In this document: in pieces, positions 7,922 through 15,211 of the stretch | How positions within the stretch are numbered: position 1 is the stretch's first letter | Layout of the letters: the number at the start of each line of letters is the position of its first letter | The notes under the pieces: model-generated | What the model was told of the DNA's origin: nothing | What the model saw: the letters and a program-made list of their open reading frames with translations, nothing else | Databases searched by the model: none | Made by a program: the position numbers and the translations under genes | Assembly: GCA_902778285.1 (NCBI GenBank) | Contig: CACYXC010000047.1 | Span: forward strand, 1 to 33,054 | Direction: 5' to 3' | Source of the DNA: Oscillospiraceae bacterium | GTDB taxonomy: Bacteria > Bacillota > Clostridia > Oscillospirales > Oscillospiraceae | Length of the DNA stretch: 33,054 bases

Positions 7922-9172
7922 ATGAAAAAGATTCTTTCTCTCGCCCTCGCACTGTGCATGATCGTCGCGCTGTTCACCGTGGCCCCCACGGTCGCCGCCG
8001 CCGACGACGAAGTCACGCTGACCCTCTGGTCCATTGCCACCGAAAGCGACTCCAGCCACCAGGCTTTCATCGACGCCATCGCCGCCTTTGAGGCCGCGCA
8101 TCCCGGTGTGAAGATCGAGCACGTCACTACCGAGAACGAGGCCTATAAGACCAAGATCAAGGCCGCTATGTCTTCCGGCGAAGGTCTGCCCGACATCTTC
8201 TTCACCTGGGGCATGGGCTTCCTTGGTGAGTTTGTCAATGCCGGCCGTGTCTACTGCGTGGACGAGGAGTATGCCGACTACCAGGCCGAGCTGCCTGAAG
8301 CCATGACCGTCAACGTCCGCTATGACGGCAAGATGTACGGCGTGCCCTACACCATGTCCCTGATCACTCTGTACGCCAACATGGATCTGCTTGCCGAGGT
8401 CGGCTACGACGAGATCCCCGCGACCTATGAAGACATGATCGCCTGCTGCGACGCGCTGGTCGCCAAGGGCATCATCCCCTTCGGCGTCGCAGGCAAGGAG
8501 AAGTGGTGTCTGTCCGAGTATGTCGAGCCGCTGGTCATCAAGTCTGTCGGCGGTCAGGCTCTGCGCGACATGTACAACGGCGAGGCTTCCTGGAACAACG
8601 AAGGCGTGATCAAGGCCATCGAGGCTTTCCAGGGCATGATCGACAAGGGTTACTTTGATCCCAGCGCCAACGCCCTCTCCAACGACGAAGTGAAGAACAA
8701 CTTCATCCAGGGCAAGACCGCTTTCTATCAGAACGGCTCCTGGAACAACAAGGACATCGGCGAGCAGGCCCAGTTCACCGTCAAGGCGGGCACCTTCCCG
8801 GTCCTCGATGAATCCATCCCCCTCTACAGCATGATCGGCGGCCCGAACAACACCCTGGCCGTGACCGAGAGCTGCGAGCACAAGGATCTGGCTGTTGCCG
8901 CCGCTTTCGAGCTGGCGCGCTTCATGTCCGACGCTGACTACAAGAGCGGCGCGAACCTGCCCTGCTGGGCTGCCGATCCCGACGCCGACGTCAACGATCT
9001 GATCCAGGTCGCCGCGGATATGGCTTCCCAGGCGGCTGACATGGTCCTCTTCGGCGACAACTTCCTGAGCGCCGACGCGGCCAACACCTATCTCGACTAC
9101 ATCGAGATGGCCTGGGCCGGTGACGTCACCCCGGTCGAGTACGTCGAGGGTCTGGACGCCGAACTTGGCTAA
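7922..9172 (+). CDS. ABC transporter sugar-binding protein (extracellular solute-binding family 1)
   Basis: 416 residues. The ATG at 7922 has AAGGAGG six bases upstream; a TTG 18 bases earlier is not a credible start. The leader MKKILSLALALCMIVALF ends in a TVAAADDE cleavage region. The only leader Cys (residue 12) sits inside the hydrophobic core and does not make a good lipobox, which is unusual for a Gram-positive binding protein. The mature part begins VTLTLWSIATESDS and contains the family 1 pattern LPDIFFTWGMGFLGEFV. With the two permeases downstream it forms a CUT1-type importer. No ATPase gene is nearby, so a shared MsmX-like ATPase elsewhere is expected. The neighbouring GH3 and GH94 suggest an oligosaccharide cargo. 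Confidence 0.88.
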   Translation: MKKILSLALALCMIVALFTVAPTVAAADDEVTLTLWSIATESDSSHQAFIDAIAAFEAAHPGVKIEHVTTENEAYKTKIKAAMSSGEGLPDIFFTWGMGFLGEFVNAGRVYCVDEEYADYQAELPEAMTVNVRYDGKMYGVPYTMSLITLYANMDLLAEVGYDEIPATYEDMIACCDALVAKGIIPFGVAGKEKWCLSEYVEPLVIKSVGGQALRDMYNGEASWNNEGVIKAIEAFQGMIDKGYFDPSANALSNDEVKNNFIQGKTAFYQNGSWNNKDIGEQAQFTVKAGTFPVLDESIPLYSMIGGPNNTLAVTESCEHKDLAVAAAFELARFMSDADYKSGANLPCWAADPDADVNDLIQVAADMASQAADMVLFGDNFLSADAANTYLDYIEMAWAGDVTPVEYVEGLDAELG

Positions 9173-9214
9173 ACGAGATATTCCCGCGATCAATATCGAA
9201 TCTTAGCATGAGCG

Positions 9215-9256
9215 GGGGCGGGTCCCGGCATTGGAACCCGCCCCTGTTTCATCATA
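9215..9256 (+). terminator. Intercistronic hairpin after the binding-protein gene
   Basis: GGGGCGGGT pairs with ACCCGCCCC (9215-9223 with 9236-9244), extended inward across a one-base bulge, followed by a T-rich tail. Hairpins at this point commonly stabilise or attenuate transcripts so that the binding protein is made in excess over the permeases. The rest of the 9173-9329 gap has no gene. Confidence 0.6.
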
Positions 9257-9329
9257 CTGTTCATCGGATAACGAGGGATTCCGGAAATCCTTCGCCCTAT
9301 AGCCGGTTGCCTGATAGGAGAAACAGACG

Positions 9330-10208
9330 ATGAAAAAACCGCTGCAATACAAGTTCAACATATTTCTCTTCCTGCTGCCTGCGCTGTTCCTGTTCATTGC
9401 CGTGCTGATCGCTCCGATCATCATGTCTTTTTACTATAGCCTTACAGAATGGAACGGCTTCACGACCCCGGAGTTTATCGGCGTCAAAAACTATATCGAG
9501 CTCTTTACCAGCAGATCCATCAACATTCCCCGTGCGCTGAAGAATGCTTTCCTTCTGGCGCTGCTTTCCTGCGTTATCCAGCTCCCGTTCGCGCTGTGGC
9601 TGGCGCTGCGCCTGGCCCGGCCGATCAAAGGGAAAACCGCACTGCTTTCCATCTACTTTATGCCTGTTCTCATTTCCACAGTTGTCATCGGCCAGCTGTG
9701 GCTGAAGATATACAATCCGGACTATGGTATTCTGAACGTGCTGCTCCGCTCACTTGGTCTGGACAAATGGACACAAGTCTGGCTGGGCGATAAGAAGACT
9801 GCGCTGGGGGCTGCCTTCGTCCCTATCCTGTGGCAATATGTGGGCTACCACATGCTGCTGATGTACGCAGGAATCAAGGGCGTCCCGGTCGAGCTGACCG
9901 AGGCGGCCATGCTGGACGGCTGCACGCCCGCACAGGCCAATCGTTACATCGTCATCCCCTATATCCGCCCCATCCTGCGCGTCAGCGTCATCTTCGCGAT
10001 CACGGGCTCCCTGAAATCCTTCGACCTGATCTACGTGCTGACAAACGGCGGACCGAGTCATGTAACCGAGGTGCCGAGCACTCTGATGATCAGCATGCTT
10101 TTCCTGCGAAACCGCTACGGCATGGGCTCTGCCATCGCCGTCATGCTGATTATCCTGTGCTTCTTCTTCGCAGTGCTGATCAATATGCTGTTCAAGGAGG
10201 AGAAGTAA
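9330..10208 (+). CDS. ABC sugar transporter permease, MalF/LacF type
   Basis: 292 residues with six predicted membrane helices; the first spans about residues 10-35. The cytoplasmic EAA loop, EAAMLDGCTPAQANRYIVIP, is where the ATPase docks. It is the first of two permeases of a CUT1 importer. ATG with GATAGGAG upstream. Its stop is one base before the next gene's start, so the pair is translationally coupled. Confidence 0.92.
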   Translation: MKKPLQYKFNIFLFLLPALFLFIAVLIAPIIMSFYYSLTEWNGFTTPEFIGVKNYIELFTSRSINIPRALKNAFLLALLSCVIQLPFALWLALRLARPIKGKTALLSIYFMPVLISTVVIGQLWLKIYNPDYGILNVLLRSLGLDKWTQVWLGDKKTALGAAFVPILWQYVGYHMLLMYAGIKGVPVELTEAAMLDGCTPAQANRYIVIPYIRPILRVSVIFAITGSLKSFDLIYVLTNGGPSHVTEVPSTLMISMLFLRNRYGMGSAIAVMLIILCFFFAVLINMLFKEEK

Positions 10209-10209
10209 G

Positions 10210-11055
10210 ATGAATCACACGGTTTCCGACACGAGCAGAGCGAGAAGGCTCTTTGTGTATATCATCCTCATCCTCTGGGCTGTGATCAGCTTATTCCCCG
10301 TCTACTGGATGCTCACCTTCTCGCTGAAGACCAACACCGAGATCTTTGGTGAAAATGTCGCCGGTCTCCCCCGGGAATGGGTCTGGGACAACTACGTCAG
10401 AGCTTTCCATACCGGCAACATGCCCCGTTACTTTCTGAACAGCCTGATCGTCGCGATTTCAACGATCTTTATCACGCTGGCGGCCTCCGTTATGGCCACC
10501 TACGCCATTACGCGCCTGCACTGGAAAGGCCGCAAACGCATGAACAGCTTCTTTATGCTCGGCCTGACCATTCCCATTCACGCCTCCATCGTCCCGCTCT
10601 ACACGACGCTGGCCAAGCTCAAGCTCCTCGATACGCTCTGGGCGCTGATTATCCCGTACTCCGCCTTCTCTCTCGCAATGGGCATCCTGGTCTGCACCGG
10701 CTTCATGGGCGATATCCCCTATGATCTGGACGAGGCCGCCATGCTGGACGGCTGCGGAGTCTGGGGCACCTTCTTCCGCGTGATCGTGCCGCTGATGAAG
10801 CCCGCTGTCGCAACGGTCGGCATCTACACCTTCCTCCAGTGCTGGAACGAGCTGATGTTCGCAAACGTCTTCATCAACTCGGACAAGTGGAGAACGCTGC
10901 CCGTCGGCGTGCAGTCCCTCTCCGGCCAGTACACGACCGACTGGGGACCCATCGGTGCCGCGCTGTCCATCGCGACGATCCCGACCCTCCTCTTCTACAT
11001 CTTCATGAGCAAGAAGATCCAGGACAGCTTTATCGCCGGCGCGGTCAAGGGATAA
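10210..11055 (+). CDS. ABC sugar transporter permease, MalG/LacG type
   Basis: 281 residues with six predicted helices and an EAA loop (EAAMLDGCGVWGTFFRVIVP). The sequence before it, FPVYWMLTFSLKTNTEIF, is the usual periplasmic segment of MalG-type permeases. AAGGAGG overlaps the end of the preceding gene. It is the last gene of the importer unit; repeat copy 2 begins 45 bases after its stop and probably supplies the terminator. Confidence 0.92.
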   Translation: MNHTVSDTSRARRLFVYIILILWAVISLFPVYWMLTFSLKTNTEIFGENVAGLPREWVWDNYVRAFHTGNMPRYFLNSLIVAISTIFITLAASVMATYAITRLHWKGRKRMNSFFMLGLTIPIHASIVPLYTTLAKLKLLDTLWALIIPYSAFSLAMGILVCTGFMGDIPYDLDEAAMLDGCGVWGTFFRVIVPLMKPAVATVGIYTFLQCWNELMFANVFINSDKWRTLPVGVQSLSGQYTTDWGPIGAALSIATIPTLLFYIFMSKKIQDSFIAGAVKG

Positions 11056-11100
11056 CATCGAAGCTTTATTACTTCTTCATCCTCCTGTTCTCCGGCATAG

Positions 11101-11387
11101 CAAGAGCACCATGTACGGACATGGTGCTCTTGTCACGCTGTCGACAATGTGTCGACTGCGTGACAAGAGCAAAAATGGGAACTTCCGAAAAAGTTCCCAT
11201 TTTTGCGTATATCAAACGCGAGAGGGAATACCCAATCTTCCGCCCCCCTTTTGTCAGCTTCGCTGACATTTCCCCCGCCGGGGGAATCTTCCTCTCGCGC
11301 TCTCCCCATGCAAGTCCGACTTGTTCCGTATGGGTTTGCTTACAGTGAGAGCGGGGCAGATCCGCCAATCGGATCTGCCCCGCTCTT
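11101..11387. repeat. Composite hairpin repeat, copy 2, between convergent genes
   Basis: The longest copy. In order: a perfect 14-bp hairpin (11101-11132), an 8+7-bp hairpin with one mismatch around GTCGACA (11131-11165), a 15-bp hairpin (11169-11206), the conserved 25-base segment (11207-11231), a TGTCAGC/GCTGACA hairpin (11252-11268), a TCCCC/GGGGA hairpin (11271-11285), a 56-base segment shared with copy 3 at 52 of 56 positions (11291-11346), and a 16-bp hairpin (11348-11386). The two outer hairpins probably terminate the importer operon and ireB. No open frame in it looks like a gene. Confidence 0.85.
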
Positions 11388-11402
11388 CGTTGTCTTCGCG
11401 TC

Positions 11403-11645
11403 TTATTTGGCCAGATAGGTCCTCAGCAGCTCCTGCAGCAGCTCGTCCCGGTCGATGCGGGTGATGAGCGTGCGGGCGTTGTTGTAGTTGGTGATGTAGG
11501 TGGGATCCTCCGAAAGAATATAGCCCACGATCTGGTTGATGGGGTTGTAGCCCTTCACCATGAGGGAGTTATACACGGACGACAGGATCTCCTTCATCTC
11601 GGCCTTGCTGTCCAACGCGGTAAATTTTCTGGTGGCTTCCTCCAT
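11403..11645 (-). CDS. ireB: IreB family regulatory phosphoprotein
   Basis: 80 residues starting at the ATG at 11645, with AAGGAGG about eight bases upstream; an earlier in-frame codon would add nine residues but has no such site. The family core is plain: YNSLMVKGYNPINQIVGYIL, then SEDPTYITNYNNAR and ELLQELLRTYL. In Enterococcus, IreB is phosphorylated by the PASTA kinase IreK on N-terminal threonines and modulates cell-wall stress resistance; here Thr5 and Thr9 are candidates. The usual downstream partner ruvX (yqgF) is absent, as the gene is followed by a repeat. A TATAAT at 11683-11678 (minus) is a probable -10 box. Confidence 0.9.
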   Translation of the reverse strand: MEEATRKFTALDSKAEMKEILSSVYNSLMVKGYNPINQIVGYILSEDPTYITNYNNARTLITRIDRDELLQELLRTYLAK

Positions 11646-11807
11646 GCTTTTCCCTCCTTCTCTTGTCCTCACTTTGTATTATAACAGAATAAAAACACAA
11701 GTAAAGTCGAATCGTGTAAAAAACTTCAAAAAATAACAGAACCGCAGGCGGTTTCGGGAAGCGGTCGTGTCAGGGGACCGGAATTTTGGTTTGTCGCGCC
11801 AAAACGA

Positions 11808-11824
11808 CCGGCTTTGAAAGCCGG
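11808..11824 (-). terminator. Possible terminator of the acetyltransferase gene
   Basis: CCGGCTTT and AAAGCCGG form a tight palindrome just past the stop codon, followed on the minus strand by TCGTTTTGG. The short loop and modest T-run keep confidence low. Confidence 0.4.
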
Positions 11825-11829
11825 AAACG

Positions 11830-12351
11830 TCACAGAGGGTATTCGTACAGATCAAATTCCGTCCGACCGGTGTCCTCATAGGACATCGGCAGCGTATGGA
11901 CATAGCGAAAGCCCGTCCCGAGATACAGTCTCTTTGCCGCGGCATTGCCCTTCAAAACGTCGATGCGGAGCGCCTTTTGCCGACCCTCCCGGGCATGCTC
12001 GACGGCGAAGCGGAGCATCTGCCCTGCGTATCCTCTTCCCCTGCGGGAGGGGTGAACGCCAAGCGCATGGATGATCGTCACTTCCGTATCCTCCGCCTGT
12101 GTCGGCCACGAAAGCTTTCTGTACTCGTCGTTGTATTGATGATTCAGCACCATGGCGCCGACGATCATCTCCCCCTCCAGGGCGACATACAGCTCTCCGC
12201 GGCGGATGGCGTCGTTCAGAAAGGCCGGCGCGGGGTAGATATCCTTTTTCCAGCCGACGCTGTCGCGGGACTCGCCGACGGCGTCGATCACCGCGAGATA
12301 AAAGGCCCTGACGCTCTGGTATTGATCTGTCCCGGCTTTTTCGATCACCAT
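11830..12351 (-). CDS. GNAT family N-acetyltransferase
   Basis: 173 residues from the ATG at 12351, with GGGAGG seven bases upstream; longer in-frame starts lack a ribosome site. The acetyl-CoA binding motif A is VHPSRRGRGYAGQMLRFAVE (residues 99-118). It is preceded by the beta-4 strand TIIHALGV and followed by a motif B-like LRIDVLKGNAAAKRLYLGTGF region. The N-terminal part resembles GNATs annotated generally as acetyltransferases, and the substrate cannot be predicted. It is a single-gene unit with its own promoter, divergent from the lipoprotein-alr unit. Confidence 0.85.
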   Translation of the reverse strand: MVIEKAGTDQYQSVRAFYLAVIDAVGESRDSVGWKKDIYPAPAFLNDAIRRGELYVALEGEMIVGAMVLNHQYNDEYRKLSWPTQAEDTEVTIIHALGVHPSRRGRGYAGQMLRFAVEHAREGRQKALRIDVLKGNAAAKRLYLGTGFRYVHTLPMSYEDTGRTEFDLYEYPL

Positions 12352-12394
12352 GTGAGACCTCCCGCGGTCGAAGCGCATCTCTGTCCTTGCCCTT

Positions 12395-12423
12395 ATTGTA
12401 GCCGTTCTTTCCCCATTTTTCAA
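12395..12423 (-). promoter_or_regulatory. Promoter of the acetyltransferase gene
   Basis: On the minus strand: TTGAAA (12423-12418), 17-base spacer, TACAAT (12400-12395). Confidence 0.65.
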
Positions 12424-12453
12424 TTCCCATCGGAATAACGGCGCAGAGAGAAT

Positions 12454-12482
12454 TTGACGAATCCGGCCGGAAAGAATATAAT
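12454..12482 (+). promoter_or_regulatory. Strong promoter of the lipoprotein-alr unit
   Basis: TTGACG (12454-12459), 17-base spacer, TATAAT (12477-12482). The predicted start, near 12489, coincides with the first base of an RNA stem, leaving a leader of about 200 bases before the lipoprotein start codon. Confidence 0.75.
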
Positions 12483-12488
12483 AGTATT

Positions 12489-12638
12489 GATGTGCCAATG
12501 AAATCCTGAAGCAAGACGCGGCAATCTGCCGGCACATCGACAGTGATTTGATTGCCGTTTCGCTCGCCCCTTGACGGGGCAAGCGCGAAACATGGCAAAA
12601 TTGCTCCCCAATCATTCAAGAATTGATCGGGGGAGCAA
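12489..12638 (+). ncRNA. Structured 5' leader (possible riboswitch or small RNA) before the lipoprotein-alr unit
   Basis: GATGTGCC (12489-12496) pairs with GGCACATC (12531-12538), beginning at the predicted transcription start. CGGCAATC (12519-12526) can pair inside this stem (CGGCA/TGCCG) or, alternatively, with the perfect complement GATTGCCG at 12550-12557. Two more hairpins follow: 12557-12591 (GCCCC/GGGGC core with a GTTT/AAAC base) and 12601-12638 (TTGCTCCCC/GGGGAGCAA). None has a U-tract. I recognise no known riboswitch consensus. The alternative pairings are seen; the switching role is inference. Confidence 0.5.
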
Positions 12639-12690
12639 TAATATAGACACGCGGCGCATAGGCTGTGGTATTCCAACAAGGGAGGATACC

Positions 12691-13236
12691 ATGAAAAAAG
12701 CCCTGCTGCCCGCACTGATCCTGCTCTCGCTGCTGCTGAGCGCCTGCGGAGGCGGCGCGGCCAAAGGCCGCTTCGAAGCCTTTTCCGCGACTCTCGGCGA
12801 GCGGGAGAGCCTGTCCTTTACCGCCCAGCTGCGCGCCGAGTATCCGGACCGAAGCGACGACTTCACGCTCGCTTACGCGAAGGATCCCGCCGGCGAGCAG
12901 ATCACCGTCCTCGCGCCGGAGCTGATCAAGGGCATCTCCGCCCGCCGGGAGACCGGGAACACCGCCCTCATCTACGAGGGGCTGATCCTCGACCTCGGAC
13001 CGCTGGACGCCTACGGCCTGACGCCGATGTGCGCCCTCCCCCGCCTGGTGGAAGCCATGACGGGCGGGCATGTGGACTCGTACCGGGAGGAGGGCGGCCT
13101 GCGTGTCTACCGCCTGATCCTTGACGACCATCTGAGCGCTACGGTCTGGTTCGACCGGGACATGCGCCCGCTGCGCGCGGAGCTTGCCAGCGACGGAAAC
13201 GTGCGCGTATTCTGCGAAATCTCCGATTGGAGCTGA
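12691..13236 (+). CDS. Small lipoprotein of unknown function, upstream of alr
   Basis: 181 residues from the ATG at 12691, with GGGAGG upstream. The leader MKKALLPALILLSLLLSAC has a good lipobox, so Cys19 is the likely lipid anchor. The mature domain is a run of beta-strand-like stretches with FTAQLRAEYPD, FTLAYAKDPAGEQITVLAP and YRLILDDHLSATVWFDRDM. This layout is reminiscent of the LolA-like fold of small lipoproteins such as B. subtilis YdcC, which also sits directly before alr; the match is by layout and position, not by diagnostic residues. It ends six bases before alr and is surely co-transcribed with it. A role at the envelope is inference. Confidence 0.7.
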   Translation: MKKALLPALILLSLLLSACGGGAAKGRFEAFSATLGERESLSFTAQLRAEYPDRSDDFTLAYAKDPAGEQITVLAPELIKGISARRETGNTALIYEGLILDLGPLDAYGLTPMCALPRLVEAMTGGHVDSYREEGGLRVYRLILDDHLSATVWFDRDMRPLRAELASDGNVRVFCEISDWS

Positions 13237-13242
13237 AAAGAA

Positions 13243-14373
13243 ATGAACGATCTGCAAAAGAGAACCTGGGCGGAGATCTCCCTGCCCAACATCCGTCATA
13301 ACTACGAGGCCATCCGCGCCGGCCTGCCCGCCGGCTGCCGCTTTCTCGGCGTGGTCAAGGCTGATGCCTACGGCCACGGCGCCGTCGCGGTGTCGCGGCT
13401 GCTGCAGGAGGCCGGGGCGGACTATCTGGCCGTCTCCTGCCTGGACGAGGCGCTGGAACTGCGCGAAAACGGCATCTCCATGCCGATCCTGATCCTCGGC
13501 CACACGCCGCCGGAATATACCGAAATGCTGCTCGAAAAACATATCACCCAGACCGTCAGCGCGCTGGCGAAGGCGCGGGAGTATTCCGAGGCGGCCGGAA
13601 AGCTGGGCGGGAAGCTGAAGATCCACATCAAGCTGGACACCGGCATGTCACGTCTGGGCTTTCTCTGCGCGGGGAGCTATTTTGAAAAGGGCGTGGAGAA
13701 TCTGCTGGAGACCGTCGCGCTGCCGAATCTGGAGATCGAGGGCGTCTACACGCACTTCGCCGTCTCCGACGAGCCGGGCGAGGACTGCGAGGCCTATACC
13801 CGCGCGCAGTTCAAGCTCTTTACCGACGTGATCGAGGCGGTCGAGCGCCGCGGCGGGATGCGCTTTCCCATCCGGCACTGCGCCAATTCCGGCGCGGTGG
13901 TGAGCTTCCCGGAGATGGCGCTGGACATGGTGCGCCCGGGGCTGCTGCTCTACGGCTACGGCGACGCGGGTGGCCGCCTCGGCCTGAGGCCCTGCATGCG
14001 GCTGGTCACCACGGTCAGCACGATCAAATACTACGAGCCGGGCACCTCGGTCAGCTACGGCCGCCGCTTTACGACCGGGCGCCGCACGCGCATGGGCGTG
14101 CTGGGCATCGGCTACGCGGACGGGCTGCCCCGCCTGTGCTCCAACAAGGTCAGCTTCGCCGTGCCGGGCGGCTTTGCGCTGCAGCGCGGGAGCATCTGCA
14201 TGGACATGTGCATGGTGGATCTGACGGACCTGCCGGACACGCATGTGGGCAGCGAGGTGGAGATCTTTGGCCCGGCCAACGACCTCTGCGCGCTCTCCGA
14301 CGCTGCGCAGACCATCCCCTACGAGCTGCTGTGCGCAGTCAGCAAGCGCGTGCCCCGGGTCTACGCGGAGTAA
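13243..14373 (+). CDS. alr: Alanine racemase
   Basis: 376 residues, full length. It interconverts L- and D-alanine for peptidoglycan. Lys39 in GVVKADAYGHG is the pyridoxal phosphate lysine, and Tyr291 in GIGYADGLPR corresponds to the catalytic tyrosine of the second domain. Other family marks are KLDTGMSRLGF (130-140), the HCANSGA segment (212-218) and DMVRPGLLLYG (228-238). The ATG lies six bases after the lipoprotein stop, with only a weak ribosome site (GAAAAGAA), so translation may depend on coupling to the upstream gene. Confidence 0.95.
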   Translation: MNDLQKRTWAEISLPNIRHNYEAIRAGLPAGCRFLGVVKADAYGHGAVAVSRLLQEAGADYLAVSCLDEALELRENGISMPILILGHTPPEYTEMLLEKHITQTVSALAKAREYSEAAGKLGGKLKIHIKLDTGMSRLGFLCAGSYFEKGVENLLETVALPNLEIEGVYTHFAVSDEPGEDCEAYTRAQFKLFTDVIEAVERRGGMRFPIRHCANSGAVVSFPEMALDMVRPGLLLYGYGDAGGRLGLRPCMRLVTTVSTIKYYEPGTSVSYGRRFTTGRRTRMGVLGIGYADGLPRLCSNKVSFAVPGGFALQRGSICMDMCMVDLTDLPDTHVGSEVEIFGPANDLCALSDAAQTIPYELLCAVSKRVPRVYAE

Positions 14374-14381
14374 AAGAGTAT

Positions 14382-14575
14382 AAAAGGGGCTGTCTCAAAA
14401 CTCCGTGTCATTCTGAGCGAAGCGAAGAATCTCTTTCTTCCAGCAACAGAAATCTGAAAAAGAGATCCTTCGAAGAATCTCTTTCTTCCAGCAACAGAAA
14501 TCTGAAAAAGAGATCCTTCGTCACTTCGTTCCTCAGGATGACAAAACGGGAAGTATTTTGGGACAGCCCCTTTTT
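14382..14575. repeat. MITE-like element with terminal inverted repeats, acting as a bidirectional terminator
   Basis: Terminal repeats AAAAGGGGCTGTCTCAAAA (14382-14400) and TTTTGGGACAGCCCCTTTT (14556-14574) match at 18 of 19 positions. Inside are inverted arms of the TGTCATTCTGAGCGAAG type and a perfect 48-base tandem duplication (14424-14471, 14472-14519). The element fills the space between alr and the convergent editing gene, whose stop codon it touches at 14574-14576. The paired ends followed by T-runs can terminate transcription in both directions. Similar arms are widespread in Clostridia. Confidence 0.85.
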
Positions 14576-15131
14576 ATTCTTCAATGACCCAGGGCAGGTC
14601 AACATAGCTTGGCTTACGCTCCAGTGCCGGGAGGATCGTTTCAAACAGATCCTTTGTCGCAAAGCGCAGGCTCGAGGTGTTGATGCAGGGATGGCAGCCG
14701 AAGCTCTCCTCGGAGAGCAGGTCTTTATCCACCAGCAGGCGCACGGCCTTCTCCCCGTCGTTCATCAGCCCCATCACGGAGACCGAGCCGGGCGTGACGT
14801 CCAGGTATTTCTCCATGTGTTCGGGACTGGCAAAGCTCAGGCGGGCCGAGCAGATCTGTTTGGACAGCAGCTTCGTCTTGAAGGGCTTCTCCCCCGGCAT
14901 GATGAGCAGGTAGAATTCCGTCTGCTGCCGGTTGGTGAGGAAGAGGTTCTTGCAGATCTTGCAGCCGAGCAGCTCTTCCACCTCTTCGCAGGCCTCGATC
15001 GTGTCCGCGTGCTCATGGTCCACGCGGTAGTATTCGACGCCCAGCCGGTCCAGCAGATCGTAGCAGCGCTCCTCCTTGTCGATGCGCCTGTCCGTCGGGC
15101 GGCCGGTGTATAGGGTTTGGTCAATATACAA
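14574..15131 (-). CDS. prdX: Prolyl-tRNA editing protein (PrdX/ProXp-ala, YbaK-like)
   Basis: 185 residues. The start is TTG at 15131, supported by GAGGAG eight bases upstream; there is no nearby in-frame ATG. The fold is the YbaK/ProX domain: EYYRVDHEHADTIEACEEV at residues 33-51, CKNLFLTN at 60-67 and a GSVSVMGLMND segment (115-125) that carries the substrate-site glycines. Free-standing members remove alanine wrongly loaded on tRNA-Pro. Its stop codon overlaps the end of the MITE-like element. Confidence 0.9.
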   Translation of the reverse strand: MYIDQTLYTGRPTDRRIDKEERCYDLLDRLGVEYYRVDHEHADTIEACEEVEELLGCKICKNLFLTNRQQTEFYLLIMPGEKPFKTKLLSKQICSARLSFASPEHMEKYLDVTPGSVSVMGLMNDGEKAVRLLVDKDLLSEESFGCHPCINTSSLRFATKDLFETILPALERKPSYVDLPWVIEE

Positions 15132-15160
15132 TGCCTTATCTCCTCAAAACTCAAAACGGA

Positions 15161-15192
15161 AAAAGAGCTGTGACAATCGTCACAGCTCTTTT
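15161..15192. terminator. Perfect 14-bp terminator hairpin
   Basis: AAAAGAGCTGTGAC pairs with GTCACAGCTCTTTT around the 4-base loop AATC. On the minus strand the stem runs into TTTTTCCGTTTT, which ends cstA just before the editing gene. Confidence 0.85.
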
Positions 15193-15211
15193 CCTAAGTA
15201 TTGCGTTTGAC

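Noticed and set aside
11101-11387. Retron or group II intron RNA
   Set aside because: No reverse transcriptase or intron-encoded protein nearby, and the modules match no msr/msd or domain V pattern that I can see.
12489-12690. T-box leader
   Set aside because: The conserved T-box antiterminator sequence (AGGGTGG.ACCGCG) is absent and no hairpin is followed by a U-tract.
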